Shown here: one piece after another, positions 29,384-37,848 of the stretch | Numbering within the stretch: the stretch's first letter is position 1 | Layout: each line of letters begins with the position of its first letter | Assembly (NCBI GenBank): GCA_018241505.1 | Contig: JAFEDS010000002.1 | Location: 90,882-154,881 of the forward strand | Direction of reading: 5' to 3' | Origin: Pseudomonadota bacterium | GTDB lineage: Bacteria; Pseudomonadota; Gammaproteobacteria; Steroidobacterales; Steroidobacteraceae | DNA length: 64,000 nt | Notes under the pieces: generated by a model | Database searches by the model: none | Told to the model about the DNA's origin: nothing | What the model saw: the letters and a program-made list of their open reading frames with translations, nothing else | Position numbers and translations under genes: made by a program

Positions 29384-29566
29384 CGGCCCACGCTGGGTGG
29401 GTGCGCAGGCAGATGGGTGGGGACGCTGGCGCGTGGGTGACGGACTGGGACCGCGCGGGCAAATGGCTCGGACCGCATGGGCCCCAGTGCGCTGTCGCGC
29501 GCAGCACAGCTCAGGCTCGCGAGGGCCTAAGACTCTGAATCAGAAGGGCTAAGCGCTCCAGTTGGC
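29384..29566. other. Non-coding gap before tRNA-Val
   Basis: About 180 bases between the transporter gene and the tRNA-Val promoter. I see no reading frame with coding character and no strong inverted repeat; the sequence is G-rich (GGGTGGGTGCGCAGGCAGATG). Confidence 0.5.
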
Positions 29567-29595
29567 TTGATTCGCCCCGGAACCTCTTGTATCGT
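29567..29595 (+). promoter_or_regulatory. Promoter of tRNA-Val
   Basis: TTGATT at 29567-29572 and TATCGT at 29590-29595 are separated by 17 bases, fitting a sigma-70 promoter. A GC-rich stretch (GCGCCCCC) follows the -10, as in stringently controlled stable-RNA promoters. Transcription would begin near 29602, about 20 bases before the tRNA. Confidence 0.6.
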
Positions 29596-29622
29596 TCGCG
29601 CCCCCTGTTCGCATGCATTTGT

Positions 29623-29697
29623 AGTCGCGTAGCTCAGTGGTAGAGCACCTCCTTGACATGGAGGTGGTCGGTGGTTCGATCCCACTCGCGACTACCA
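29623..29697 (+). tRNA. tRNA-Val (GAC)
   Basis: Complete cloverleaf with acceptor arms AGTCGCG and CGCGACT, T-arm GGTTCGATCCC, anticodon loop TTGACAT with anticodon GAC, discriminator A and encoded CCA. The uvrB stop on the other strand lies 14 bases away. Confidence 0.97.
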
Positions 29698-29710
29698 TCC
29701 CACCGTGCGT

Positions 29711-31738
29711 CTAACCGGCCGCCTTGGTGGGGAATCCCAACTCCAGTTGTTTGAGCCGCTCGATTTCATCGCGCAGCTTCGCCGCCTGCTCAAACTCGAG
29801 ATTGCGCGCGCGTTTGAACATCTCCGCCTCGAGCTTCTTGATCTGACGGACAATCGTCTCCGGCCGCATGTCCGCAGGAGCCGCCAACTCCCCGCCCTTG
29901 CCTTTCTTGCGCCCGGCGGGCGTCGGCGCGGTTGCCCGTGCTCCTTCCATGATGTCCGCCACGGACTTGATAATGCCGCGCGGCGTGATGCCGTGCTCCT
30001 TGTTGAAATCCATCTGCCGCTGGCGGCGGCGAGCGGTTTCATCGAGTGCCCGCTGCATCGAGCCGGTTACCTTGTCGGCATACAGGATCGCCTTGCCGTT
30101 GATGTGCCGCGCCGCGCGTCCGATCGTCTGGATGAGCGAGTTGTCGGAGCGCAGAAAGCCCTCCTTGTCCGCATCCAGAATCGCCACCAACGACACTTCC
30201 GGCATATCGAGGCCTTCGCGCAGCAGGTTGATGCCGACCAGCACATCAAACTTGCCCAGGCGCAGATCGCGGATGATTTCCGTGCGCTCCACGGTTTCAA
30301 TGTCCGCGTGCAGGTAGCGCACGCGCACGCCGTGCTCGTGCAGGTATTCGGTCAGATCCTCCGCCATCCGCTTGGTCAGAGTTGTAATCAACACGCGCTC
30401 ATTCAACTCGACACGCTTGTTGATTTCCGACAGGACATCGTCGACCTGTGTGCCCACGGGGCGGATCTCGACCTCGGGATCGACCAGGCCCGTGGGGCGC
30501 ACGAGCTGCTCGACCACCTGCGCCGAGTGCTCCGACTCGTAGTGGCCCGGCGTCGCGGACACAAAGATCATCTGCGGCGCGAGCTTCTCCCACTCTTCAA
30601 ACTTGAGCGGACGGTTATCGAGCGCCGACGGCAGACGAAAACCATATTCCACGAGCACTTCCTTGCGCGAGCGGTCACCCCGGTACATGGCGCCCAACTG
30701 CGGCACCGTCTGGTGGCTTTCATCAATCACCAGCAGCGCATTGCGGGGCAGATAATCGAACAGGCACGGCGGCGGCTCGCCTTCCTGGCGGCCCGACAGA
30801 TATCGCGAGTAATTCTCAATACCGGCGCAGTAACCGACTTCCTTCATCATCTCCATGTCGAACATGGTTCGCTGCTCGAGCCTTTGCGCTTCCAGCAGCT
30901 TGCCCGTGTCGCGCAGCTCCTTCAGGCGAACGCGCAAATCCTCACGCACCTTGTCCACTGCCCCAATGAGCCGCTCTTTCGGCGTCACATAGTGAGTGCC
31001 GGGATAGACGGTAAAACGCGGAACCTTGCGTGAAATCTGACCTGTCAGGGGGTCGAACAAGGCGATGGAATCAATCTGATCATCGAACAGCTCAATGCGC
31101 ACCGCCTCCCGCTCGGATTCGGCCGGAAAAATGTCAATAACGTCGCCGCGGACGCGATAGGTGCCCTGGGTGAGATCGAGCTCATTGCGCGTGTACTGCA
31201 TGTCCGCGAGCCGGCGCAGCAATCGGCGCTGGTCGGTTTTGTCACCGCGAACCAGGTGCAGGATCATGGCCAGATAGGCCTGCGGGTCGCCCAGACCGTA
31301 GATGGATGACACAGTGGCGACGATGATCGAGTCCCGACGCTCCAGGAGCGCTTTGGTTGCGGACAGGCGCATCTGTTCGATGTGCTCGTTTACGGACGAG
31401 TCCTTCTCTATATACGTGTCCGACGAGGGTACATACGCCTCTGGCTGGTAGTAGTCGTAGTACGAGACAAAATATTCCACGGAGTTGTGCGGGAAGAACT
31501 CCCGGAATTCGCCGTAGAGCTGCGCTGCGAGGGTTTTATTGTGCGCCAGCACCATCGTGGGGCGCTGGACGCGTTCAATGATGGCCGCAACGGTCATCGT
31601 CTTGCCCGATCCCGTGACCCCCAAAAGCGTCTGATGCGCCAATCCATCGTTGAGGCCCTCAATGAGCTTCTCGATGGCCTGCGGCTGATCGCCTGCAGGT
31701 GAGAACGGCGCGACGAGTTTGAAAGGGGTAGGTTCCAT
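29711..31738 (-). CDS. uvrB: Excinuclease ABC subunit B
   Basis: A 675-residue UvrB. The Walker A motif VTGSGKT is at residues 41-47, the beta-hairpin region with [12 protein letters not shown] near 95-108, helicase motifs ([14 protein letters not shown] region, QTIGRAARH) further on, and the C-terminal UvrC-binding UVR domain ends in [15 protein letters not shown]. It loads on damaged DNA with UvrA and recruits UvrC. Length is normal. It ends 14 bases from tRNA-Val and is divergent from aspC. Confidence 0.98.
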   Translation of the reverse strand: MEPTPFKLVAPFSPAGDQPQAIEKLIEGLNDGLAHQTLLGVTGSGKTMTVAAIIERVQRPTMVLAHNKTLAAQLYGEFREFFPHNSVEYFVSYYDYYQPEAYVPSSDTYIEKDSSVNEHIEQMRLSATKALLERRDSIIVATVSSIYGLGDPQAYLAMILHLVRGDKTDQRRLLRRLADMQYTRNELDLTQGTYRVRGDVIDIFPAESEREAVRIELFDDQIDSIALFDPLTGQISRKVPRFTVYPGTHYVTPKERLIGAVDKVREDLRVRLKELRDTGKLLEAQRLEQRTMFDMEMMKEVGYCAGIENYSRYLSGRQEGEPPPCLFDYLPRNALLVIDESHQTVPQLGAMYRGDRSRKEVLVEYGFRLPSALDNRPLKFEEWEKLAPQMIFVSATPGHYESEHSAQVVEQLVRPTGLVDPEVEIRPVGTQVDDVLSEINKRVELNERVLITTLTKRMAEDLTEYLHEHGVRVRYLHADIETVERTEIIRDLRLGKFDVLVGINLLREGLDMPEVSLVAILDADKEGFLRSDNSLIQTIGRAARHINGKAILYADKVTGSMQRALDETARRRQRQMDFNKEHGITPRGIIKSVADIMEGARATAPTPAGRKKGKGGELAAPADMRPETIVRQIKKLEAEMFKRARNLEFEQAAKLRDEIERLKQLELGFPTKAAG

Positions 31739-31818
31739 CGGCGAGATTGGTGAGCAAGGGCGTGATCCCGTAATATAGCCGGGCCGCCCGATTTAAAGCG
31801 ATCTACAGGAAATCCCTC

Positions 31819-33027
31819 GTGACCCCACCCGTTTCACGACGCGTTCAGCGCGTCAAGCCCTCGCCCACGCTGGCCGTGACAGCTCGCGCCGCCAAATTGA
31901 AAGCGGAAGGCAAGGACGTGATCGGTCTCGGCGCCGGAGAGCCCGACTTCGATACGCCTGCGCACATTCAGCAAGCCGGTATCGACGCCATCAAGAACGG
32001 CTTCACGCGCTATACCAACGTGGATGGCATCAATGAGCTGAAGGATGCGATTGCCGCGAAGTTCGAACGCGACAACGCGATCAAGTACGACCGCTCGCAG
32101 ATTATGGTGTCGTCGGGCGCGAAGCAGACGATATACAACCTGTGCATGGCGGTGCTCGATCATGGCGATGAGGCCGTGATCCCTGCGCCGTATTGGGTGT
32201 CGTATCCGGATATGGTGATGCTGGCGGATGGGTTGCCGGTGATGCCGTTCGCGGGTTATGCGCAGGGTTACAAGATTACGCCGCGCCAGCTTGCGGCTGC
32301 GATTACCCCGAAGACACGCCTGGTGTTGCTCAACAGCCCCTGCAATCCGACGGGCGCTGCGTACACTCGCGCGGAGCTTCGTGCTCTGGGCGAAGTGTTG
32401 CTCGAATTCCCGCGCGTGATTATCGGCACCGATGACATGTACGAGAAGATCTACTGGTCGTCCGAGCCGTTCTGCAGTCTGCTGACAGCCGTGCCGGAGT
32501 TGTACAACCGGACCATTACGATCAACGGTGTGTCGAAGGCCTATGCCATGACCGGCTGGCGCATCGGCTACTGCGGTGGACCGAAGGAAATCATCACCGC
32601 AATGTCCACTATCCAGGGACAGTCAACTTCGAACGCATCGAGCATCTCGCAGCGTGCCGCGGTCGCCGCATTGAACGGTGACCAGGAATGTGTCACGAAG
32701 ATGAATGAGGCATTCAAGCAGCGTCACGACTACGTCGTGCACTCGTTGAACTCGCTGCCTGGAATTAGCTGCCTGCCCGGTGCCGGGACGTTTTACGCCT
32801 TCGCGGAGTGTTCACGCGCTATTGCCGGCCTCGGCTGCCGTGACGATAACGAGTTCGCCGAGCTCCTGCTCAACCAGGGCGGCGTCGCCGTCGTCCCTGG
32901 CTCCGGGTTCGGTGCACCGGGACACATCCGCATCTCGTTCGCCTGCAGCATGCAGACGCTGGAGAAGGCGATTGAGCGCATGAGCCGGGTGCTGGAAGTC
33001 GGCCGGCCGGTGGCTCAATCGGCCTGA
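31819..33027 (+). CDS. aspC: Aspartate aminotransferase (class I)
   Basis: A 402-residue PLP-dependent aminotransferase with GLGAGEPDFDTP near the N-terminus, SSGAKQTIYN, NPTGA, and the PLP lysine K240 in NGVSKAYAMTGW. This is the class I gamma-subfamily aspartate aminotransferase, which joins aspartate and 2-oxoglutarate to oxaloacetate and glutamate. GTG start with AGGAA upstream. It is the last chromosomal-type gene before tRNA-Asn. Confidence 0.95.
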   Translation: MTPPVSRRVQRVKPSPTLAVTARAAKLKAEGKDVIGLGAGEPDFDTPAHIQQAGIDAIKNGFTRYTNVDGINELKDAIAAKFERDNAIKYDRSQIMVSSGAKQTIYNLCMAVLDHGDEAVIPAPYWVSYPDMVMLADGLPVMPFAGYAQGYKITPRQLAAAITPKTRLVLLNSPCNPTGAAYTRAELRALGEVLLEFPRVIIGTDDMYEKIYWSSEPFCSLLTAVPELYNRTITINGVSKAYAMTGWRIGYCGGPKEIITAMSTIQGQSTSNASSISQRAAVAALNGDQECVTKMNEAFKQRHDYVVHSLNSLPGISCLPGAGTFYAFAECSRAIAGLGCRDDNEFAELLLNQGGVAVVPGSGFGAPGHIRISFACSMQTLEKAIERMSRVLEVGRPVAQSA

Positions 33028-33073
33028 GCCTCACCACCGGGGCCACGGATTTCGCGGCGCGTTCATGCGCGCC

Positions 33074-33102
33074 TTGACTAACCGGGCCCCGTTCTAGAGA
33101 AT
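33074..33102 (+). promoter_or_regulatory. Promoter of tRNA-Asn
   Basis: TTGACT at 33074-33079 is a good -35. The -10 is either TAGAGA at 33095-33100 (15-base spacing) or GAGAAT at 33097-33102 (17 bases). GC-rich sequence follows before the tRNA at 33132. Confidence 0.55.
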
Positions 33103-33131
33103 TCGCGGCCTTCGCGAATCCCACCGTGTGT

Positions 33132-33206
33132 TCCCCGGTAGCTCAGCGGTAGAGCGTCGGACTGTTAATCCGTTGGTCGTTGGTTCGATTCCAACCCGGG
33201 GAGCCA
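33132..33206 (+). tRNA. tRNA-Asn (GTT)
   Basis: Complete cloverleaf with acceptor arms TCCCCGG and CCGGGGA, T-arm GGTTCGATTCC, anticodon loop CTGTTAA with anticodon GTT, and encoded CCA. Gene content changes sharply right after it, so its 3' end is a likely attachment site for an integrated element. Confidence 0.97.
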
Positions 33207-33483
33207 ATTAAATCAAGCACTTACCGCCTCATGCCGGTTCGCACGGCGTGTTGGTTTTCACCCGCTGTTGCAGTTCTGTTGCAGTTTCGACAGCGCCTGG
33301 ACGTGGCCGCGATCCCTGAGGGCAGCGCCCAGATCTTGCCCGCGACAGACGGTTATCCGGTCGGTGGGCGCGCCGCCGTTCGTTCGCCGTCCCGGCGCAG
33401 ACGCGTCGCGCTATCCCGGCCGACGACATTCGCCCGCCACCCCGGCTCATCCCATCCGGACACACTCTCTAGGCCGGGTGCGA
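33207..33483. other. Island junction region without a clear gene
   Basis: About 280 bases between tRNA-Asn and the first C hairpin. Open frames exist on both strands but are Arg/Pro-rich shadows of GC-rich DNA. A direct repeat GTTGCAGT at 33265 and 33276 is the only notable feature. It could be the decayed 3' end of an integrase, but no motif supports that. Confidence 0.4.
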
Positions 33484-33516
33484 CCGCTGTCCCGTAGGTG
33501 ACTTGCCTAGGTCGTC
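33484..33516 (-). repeat. C element, minus-strand copy
   Basis: On the minus strand this reads GGACGACCTAGGCAAGTC followed by ACCTACGG. It matches the C element upstream of the radC-like gene, with the same GGCAAGTC core and flanking GGACG. The stem is shorter (TAGG/CCTA) than in the other two copies. Confidence 0.6.
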
Positions 33517-33660
33517 CCAGTGTATCCGCGCCGTTTCACTGGCAAGAGCGTGTTTGATGACCTCACCCCGATTCAATCGATGGGGCGCGTGCCTCAAGAG
33601 AGGTCCGTCCGAGTGACCGCCCGCTTGACAGCGAACTGCGGCGCTGGGGGACAGGACGCC

Positions 33661-33677
33661 CGAGGCAAGTCGCCTCG
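33661..33677 (+). promoter_or_regulatory. C element hairpin upstream of the radC-like gene
   Basis: A perfect 6-bp stem (CGAGGC and GCCTCG) with loop AAGTC. It lies 21 bases before the radC-like ATG. A similar hairpin precedes the DUF4942 gene at 59844-59863, and both are preceded by CTGCGGCG at a similar distance. Probably a shared leader control element. Confidence 0.65.
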
Positions 33678-33698
33678 ATTGAACCAAGGATGACGATC

Positions 33699-34529
33699 AT
33701 GACCACGCTGTATGTACTCAACAATGACGGCGAGTTTTGCGTCGCGAATGCCGAAGATGTTCTGGCCTGCGCGTTTCACTGGATCGACTATGACTACCGG
33801 TGTGGTGAGCCGGTGTTGGCTGACTATCCCAAGACGGAAGCGTTCCTGAAATTGCACTTGGGTTTGAAAGACTACGAAGTGTTTGGACTGCTGCATTTGA
33901 ACCGGGCCCACCGATTGATTGCGATGGAGGATCTGTTTCGCGGCACGGTGGATGGCGTGTCGGTCTATGCCCGCGAGGTCGTGAGGTCGGTCCTGCACTT
34001 CGGAGCCGCCCAGGTCGTGTTGTATCATAACCATCCGTCCGGAGACTCGCGCCCGCGTGCGAGAGACATCGCGGTGACAAACAAGATGGTGGAGGCGCTG
34101 AAACTCATCGATGTCGAGATCCTCGACCACCTCATTGTCGGCGATCGGGTCTTCTACACGGCGAAGCAACTCGTGTCCGCCCTGGGCCCGAAATACCCTC
34201 TCGGCAGCTCCCGCGCCGAACGCCTGCTCCGAGCCTGCCGCGCGGCCGCGGCCCAGCGCAGCGCATTGTATCGGCGCGTCGGTTGGCCCATCGATCGTCG
34301 CACGAGCGCCCGACTGCGGATCGGACGGCAGTGGCAACGGCGCCCGAGCATGACGGCCCGCCAAGTCATTCAAGCCCTCGGTCCCGGTCCCTTCCTGACC
34401 GTGCATTGGGTTCAACAGGTCATGCGCGAATGTTGGCAGGCCTGCGGCCGGCACACCCCCGATCAGTGGCTGATCGGCCGGCGCGGATCCCACACTCGAT
34501 GCCCCCCCTCTTCCCATCGCCGATCCTGA
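33699..34529 (+). CDS. RadC-like JAMM protein
   Basis: A 276-residue protein. Residues 25-160 match the RadC/YkfG family: H110, H112 and D123 in HNHPSGDSRPRARD form the JAMM-type metal site. RadC-like genes are frequent on genomic islands and integrative elements; the E. coli YeeS/YkfG/YfjY copies are on cryptic prophages. The biochemical function is unproven despite the old name DNA repair protein. About 110 extra residues at the C-terminus, Arg-rich, have no match I know. The ATG at 33699 with AAGGA upstream is preferred over an ATG nine bases earlier. Preceded by a C hairpin. Confidence 0.9.
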   Translation: MTTLYVLNNDGEFCVANAEDVLACAFHWIDYDYRCGEPVLADYPKTEAFLKLHLGLKDYEVFGLLHLNRAHRLIAMEDLFRGTVDGVSVYAREVVRSVLHFGAAQVVLYHNHPSGDSRPRARDIAVTNKMVEALKLIDVEILDHLIVGDRVFYTAKQLVSALGPKYPLGSSRAERLLRACRAAAAQRSALYRRVGWPIDRRTSARLRIGRQWQRRPSMTARQVIQALGPGPFLTVHWVQQVMRECWQACGRHTPDQWLIGRRGSHTRCPPSSHRRS

Positions 34530-34603
34530 CATCGACCGTGCCCGCGAGGGCAGGACCGCCCGATGCGAGTTGAATCGTGCGCGCAGTGCCGTACGATATG
34601 CGA

Positions 34604-34921
34604 ATGACTCTTCACCAGTACATTCTTCGGCGCAGCCGAATCGTGTGGATCACGGGCGGAAGCGGCGTGCTGACCGTGTGGATCGTGGCGGCGCGCGCGC
34701 CGAAAGACAGCCTGTGGGCGCTCGCCGCTTCGGTTGCCCCGCCCCTCTTCTTTCTCGTGGTAGCGAACTTCTCGGGCGGCCTGCGATGCCCGAGATGCCA
34801 TGCGCGGCTGGGTTATCTCGATGTCGGCAGCCGCCGATTCGGGCGTGCCCCGCGGCCGGGACTGGACCGGTGTTTGAATTGCGGGCTGCACCCCCGCGAA
34901 GAGATCCCGACGGGGTCGTGA
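34604..34921 (+). CDS. Small membrane protein with zinc ribbon
   Basis: A protein of about 105 residues with two hydrophobic segments (VWITGGSGVLTVWIVA and LAASVAPPLFFLVVANF), followed by a zinc-ribbon-like pattern CPRCH and CLNCG. Start choice is unclear: a GTG at 34577 and an ATG at 34598 are also in frame. Two other island genes (38554-38979 and 47151-47504) combine membrane helices with CPxC motifs, suggesting a family of such proteins. Function unknown. Confidence 0.7.
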   Translation: MTLHQYILRRSRIVWITGGSGVLTVWIVAARAPKDSLWALAASVAPPLFFLVVANFSGGLRCPRCHARLGYLDVGSRRFGRAPRPGLDRCLNCGLHPREEIPTGS

Positions 34922-35007
34922 AACGCCGCGCCGGCTCGCCCACCGGCTATACGGTGTTTCGCCACCGCGTTTGCTGAGGCCCCTGCCCGCAGCGGTATGT
35001 TGGGGAC

Positions 35008-35256
35008 ATGCGGCTGCTCCCCCACATCCAGCGACTCTGCGACGAGGGTAGCCAAGGTTGGCTGCTGGACATCCACTGCCCTTGCGGCCACTCGGGCTGG
35101 ATCCCGCCCCAGCGCTTTGCCGCTCGCATCGGTTGGGAGGCGACGCTCGAGCAATTGCAATCCCGACTCCGCTGCACCACCTGCGGCCGCAAAGGGCTCA
35201 CCGTGCGAGCTATCTCCGCTTCCCGACCCCGCGGCATTCCTACAAATTCGCACTAG
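35008..35256 (+). CDS. Small zinc-finger protein
   Basis: An 82-residue protein with two cysteine pairs: CPCGHSGWIPP near residue 24 and CTTCGRKG near 56. This four-Cys arrangement fits a zinc-ribbon fold. GGGGAC precedes the ATG. I do not know the family name; similar short proteins with RLRCTTCG are common in island DNA. It may bind nucleic acid. Confidence 0.72.
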   Translation: MRLLPHIQRLCDEGSQGWLLDIHCPCGHSGWIPPQRFAARIGWEATLEQLQSRLRCTTCGRKGLTVRAISASRPRGIPTNSH

Positions 35257-35429
35257 CTGGATGTCGACAACGCGTCAGCGATCTGAGAATCGCACCCCTC
35301 GCCTGGGTCATTGTCCGGCCTGGGCCTCAAACGTGCATGAGGATTGTGCGGCGACGTGCAACGAGACGATGCGCCATGCGGCGTCGGTGTGTTTGTGCGT
35401 GCGTGCACCCAGGGCGTGCCGTCAGCAGG

Positions 35430-35867
35430 TTAAGCGCCCGAGGCTCGGAAGAAATTAAACCTTTTCAATACCCAGGCAATGAGCCAGGGTGCGCCTATTC
35501 CCCAGAGGGATCCGAATAGCAAAAGTTGCACACTTTCAATGGCGAACTCGTGGGACGGCACAACAACCGTCCGGGGAGGACTGGACGTCAGTGCATTGGC
35601 GACCGAGGTCGCCATGACGTAGACGAGAGCGATTCCGAGTCCCAGTCGGTAAGTCAGACACCGAGAGTCGGCGTGCCGCAATCCCAGCCACGCACCGAGC
35701 AGAGCGAGCGCACTCGCAACGGTGGCCAAGACGAGTGCCTGAGGGAACTCTTCCAGCGGCGTCAGCACGTGACCGTCAATTGAATCATGGTGGAAAATGC
35801 CGACCAGAAAGGCTGGGAGAAAGACGCCGGCGCAGGAGACGAGGCTGATGTTGAAGGGTGTTCGCAT
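35430..35867 (-). CDS. Small membrane protein
   Basis: A 145-residue protein with four hydrophobic segments (about residues 5-24, 45-62, 73-92 and 113-133) and charged loops. No family recognised. It is on the minus strand like most small genes of this region. The start lacks a strong ribosome-binding site. Confidence 0.6.
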   Translation of the reverse strand: MRTPFNISLVSCAGVFLPAFLVGIFHHDSIDGHVLTPLEEFPQALVLATVASALALLGAWLGLRHADSRCLTYRLGLGIALVYVMATSVANALTSSPPRTVVVPSHEFAIESVQLLLFGSLWGIGAPWLIAWVLKRFNFFRASGA

Positions 35868-35956
35868 GATCTGCCACTAACACGAGAATAACGATACAGT
35901 ACTGACTGAGGTCACCAGATGATCCAAGTTCGGCTTGTGACCGACGGTCGATCATT

Positions 35957-36187
35957 TCACGCCTGGTCGCCGTGTTCCATCTCTTCGATGTACAGGGGAT
36001 GTTTTTCGCCAATCTGCGCCTTAAAACATTCGAGGTGGCAGAAGTATTGCTGGGAGCGTTGCTGCTCAGGCGCCGAGCTCCGATACCCGATGATGACGAG
36101 CGCACACGGATCCATCCAAGGGGAATCCCCGCCGTCGGGCTCCATGCCCATCTTGCAAAAGCAACATTCATACTTTCGGTCGCTCAT
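35957..36187 (-). CDS. Cysteine-rich zinc-finger protein
   Basis: A 76-residue protein starting MSDRKYECCFCKMGMEP, with a later FCHLECFKAQIG. The spacing CxxC...CxxxC/H fits a treble-clef or LIM-like zinc site; the segment GMEPDGGDSPWMDPCALVII between them is typical of short bacterial zinc-finger immunity-type or orphan proteins. AGGA precedes the ATG. Function unknown. Confidence 0.7.
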   Translation of the reverse strand: MSDRKYECCFCKMGMEPDGGDSPWMDPCALVIIGYRSSAPEQQRSQQYFCHLECFKAQIGEKHPLYIEEMEHGDQA

Positions 36188-36338
36188 CGGCGCATCCTAA
36201 ACGAAAGCGGAGGAACAGTTGTAGGCTATGCCTTTCGGGCTGTACATTCGGTCTACAACTGACCATTGTTAGCCAACTTCGGAAGTTTGCAGTCCCGCAC
36301 CACCCTGCCCGCATCATACCCCCTCGGCTCCTGCGCGC

Positions 36339-36410
36339 GAATCGGAGTTCCCGATAACCGCCACCCTCTCCGACCGGATCGCTCCAGACAATCGAGACGA
36401 GGGCACGGAT
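36339..36410 (+). repeat. Dispersed repeat A, copy 1
   Basis: Matches the A consensus: CGAATCGGAGTTCCCGA, then CTCTCCGACCGGATCG, a short variable part, and GAGGGCAC. It lies 96 bases after the zinc-finger gene start on the opposite side. See findings. Confidence 0.7.
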
Positions 36411-36508
36411 AGACCGGCACCGGCACTCAAACAAGGAACTCGCCGATGGCAACAGACGTTACGCCGACTCGCCCAAGCGTCTTCAGGGAATCCTTGACGA
36501 CTGCTCGG

Positions 36509-36886
36509 CTAACGCATCGCGTGACCCGATCGATCCGGAGTGATCGCCAAGGTGTGCTCATTAACAGGGGTAGCGATCAAACCGCTCCCCTTCAAAAGCG
36601 CCTCCAGCGCATCCGACGGTGGCAGCGTCCCCGCCACAGCGCGAGTCTGCCGCGTCCGCAGGACGTTGTAATCGAACAGCACTTGCGTGTCCGACTGTCT
36701 CGCAAACTCGTTCAAGGCGCTGGCTGCATCCGCGGCGGAAATGTGAAATTCGCCCGCGGGTTCGGGGGTACTCGACTGCACCGGCGGCTGTCCGTGCTCG
36801 ACATTCCGGGTCTTCACCGCTGAGGACGACGCACACCCCGCCGTCAAAAACAGCAGAGCGATCAAGGCCAGCAATTTCTGGTTCAC
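36509..36886 (-). CDS. Lipoprotein with STN domain
   Basis: A 125-residue lipoprotein starting at GTG 36886 (GGGAGG upstream), with the signal MNQKLLALIALLFLTAGC and lipid anchor at Cys18. Residues about 48-120 (FHISAADAASALNEFARQSD, VLFDYNVLRTRQTRAVAGTL, ALEALLKGSGL) match the STN domain, normally found at the N-terminus of secretins and TonB-dependent receptors, where it contacts signalling partners. Here it stands alone, which is unusual. It may act as a decoy or adapter; no neighbour suggests a role. Confidence 0.83.
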   Translation of the reverse strand: MNQKLLALIALLFLTAGCASSSAVKTRNVEHGQPPVQSSTPEPAGEFHISAADAASALNEFARQSDTQVLFDYNVLRTRQTRAVAGTLPPSDALEALLKGSGLIATPVNEHTLAITPDRSGHAMR

Positions 36887-37312
36887 GGTCCCTCCCATGG
36901 CCAACTTGTCCGAAACCAAGCCCCAAAGGTGCTTACGACTGAAATGCCGCAACGATAGTACCAACGAATCCACGTCAGCGAGAACTCAGGCCGGCTCGCG
37001 CACGACAACGGGGCCTCGGACCTCTCATCGATTCATGCGAATTCCAAGTGGGAAGCTCTCGCACGCGCTCACGGGTTGCAACGCAACTTGCCGCCCTAAC
37101 GGGCTCGTGCCGGTTCCGCAGACTCAAACAACGCATTAACCGGGGACCCCTCAGCTTCTCTTCCATGTCGTATCCCGGCTTTCTCGGACGACGCTGCAAC
37201 ATCCCCTTCAGCAGCGGCACAATATTTCTTCTTGAGCCGACCTAGGCCGAATCGGCCCGCCCGCCGCGCATTCGATCCCGCCGATCTTTACCTCGCCGAC
37301 ACTTCTGATAGG
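36887..37312. other. Non-coding stretch upstream of the STN lipoprotein
   Basis: About 425 bases. One minus-strand frame encodes LGRLKKKYCAAAEGDVAASS and later SPVNALFESAEPARAR before a stop, which might be the end of a lost gene; the start is missing. A near-perfect palindrome GGCCGAATCGGCC lies near 37247. Nothing else stands out. Confidence 0.4.
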
Positions 37313-37343
37313 GCATGCAACGCCGAACGCGGATCGACGATCC
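37313..37343 (+). repeat. Dispersed repeat B, copy 1 (partial)
   Basis: GGGCATGCAACGCCGAACGC followed by GGATCGACG matches the core of the B repeat (GCGCAGCGCCGGACGCGGATCGA). Confidence 0.55.
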
Positions 37344-37380
37344 ACATCATCCGCCAACGTCACACGGTCTTATGCGCCGG

Positions 37381-37662
37381 CTACATACCTCCCGAATAGC
37401 CTAGGAAGAACGGAATAAACAGCACGATCTGCAGTGCCCCGAGTGCGACAAACACGGCGGGCGGCAACCGCTAGGCCAGCAACCACAAACCGGTACTCAC
37501 GAACAACATGATCAGCGGGAAGTGCACGTAGTAATGCCACTGACCCGCATTCGGATAACCCGGTACATGGCGCTCAGTCACGCCGGTGATGAGATCGTAT
37601 CCAACGTACGTAAACAAGGCCTACACCACCATTGCCACAATCGCGGCCACCCTTCGCTTCAT
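37381..37662 (-). pseudogene. Membrane protein gene broken by two amber codons
   Basis: On the minus strand an ATG at 37662 has AAGGAG nine bases upstream. The frame then reads MKRRVAAIVAMVV, a TAG at codon 14, ALFTYVGYDLITGVTERHVP and on to YYVHFPLIMLFVSTGLWLLA, a TAG at codon 64, then RLPPAVFVALGALQIVLFIP and FFLGYSGGM before a third TAG at codon 94. Three hydrophobic helices and a consistent frame show a real membrane protein gene of about 93 residues. Both inner stops would be Gln with one C-to-T change. No family recognised. Confidence 0.8.
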
Positions 37663-37680
37663 ATCTATTCACTCCTTCTC

Positions 37681-37727
37681 CGCCCAACCTCCAACTCCAC
37701 GCGCAGGGCCGGACGCGGATCGAATAG
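37681..37727 (+). repeat. Dispersed repeat B, copy 2
   Basis: CGCCCAACCTCCAACTCC, then GCGCAGGGCCGGACGCGGAT, then CGAATAG. It matches the B consensus start (CAACCTCCGACTCC) and core. Confidence 0.7.
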
Positions 37728-37848
37728 CCGCACCCTTGGTCACCGACCGCTTTCGACCACATCGGTGCGCCGCTTGCCGGTAGGGATAGTTACCACGGAG
37801 CAGATGGCTGGGGCACGCTACACAGATCGCTGCTCGGCTCGTGTTGGC

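Noticed and set aside
29698-29741. Terminator after uvrB (CCCACC with GGTGGG)
   Set aside because: The loop is about 30 bases, overlaps the end of uvrB and no T-run follows.
33180-33497. Plus-strand reading frame across the end of tRNA-Asn
   Set aside because: It starts inside the tRNA, is Arg/Pro-rich and has no motif; a shadow of GC-rich DNA.
36975-37220. Minus-strand 81-residue frame
   Set aside because: Arg-rich, no family; another frame in the same region looks equally coding, so neither is supported.
37381-37662. Stop-codon recoding (amber read as an amino acid)
   Set aside because: Neighbouring real genes also end in TAG (for example csrA, uvrB and hsdR), so general amber readthrough is unlikely.
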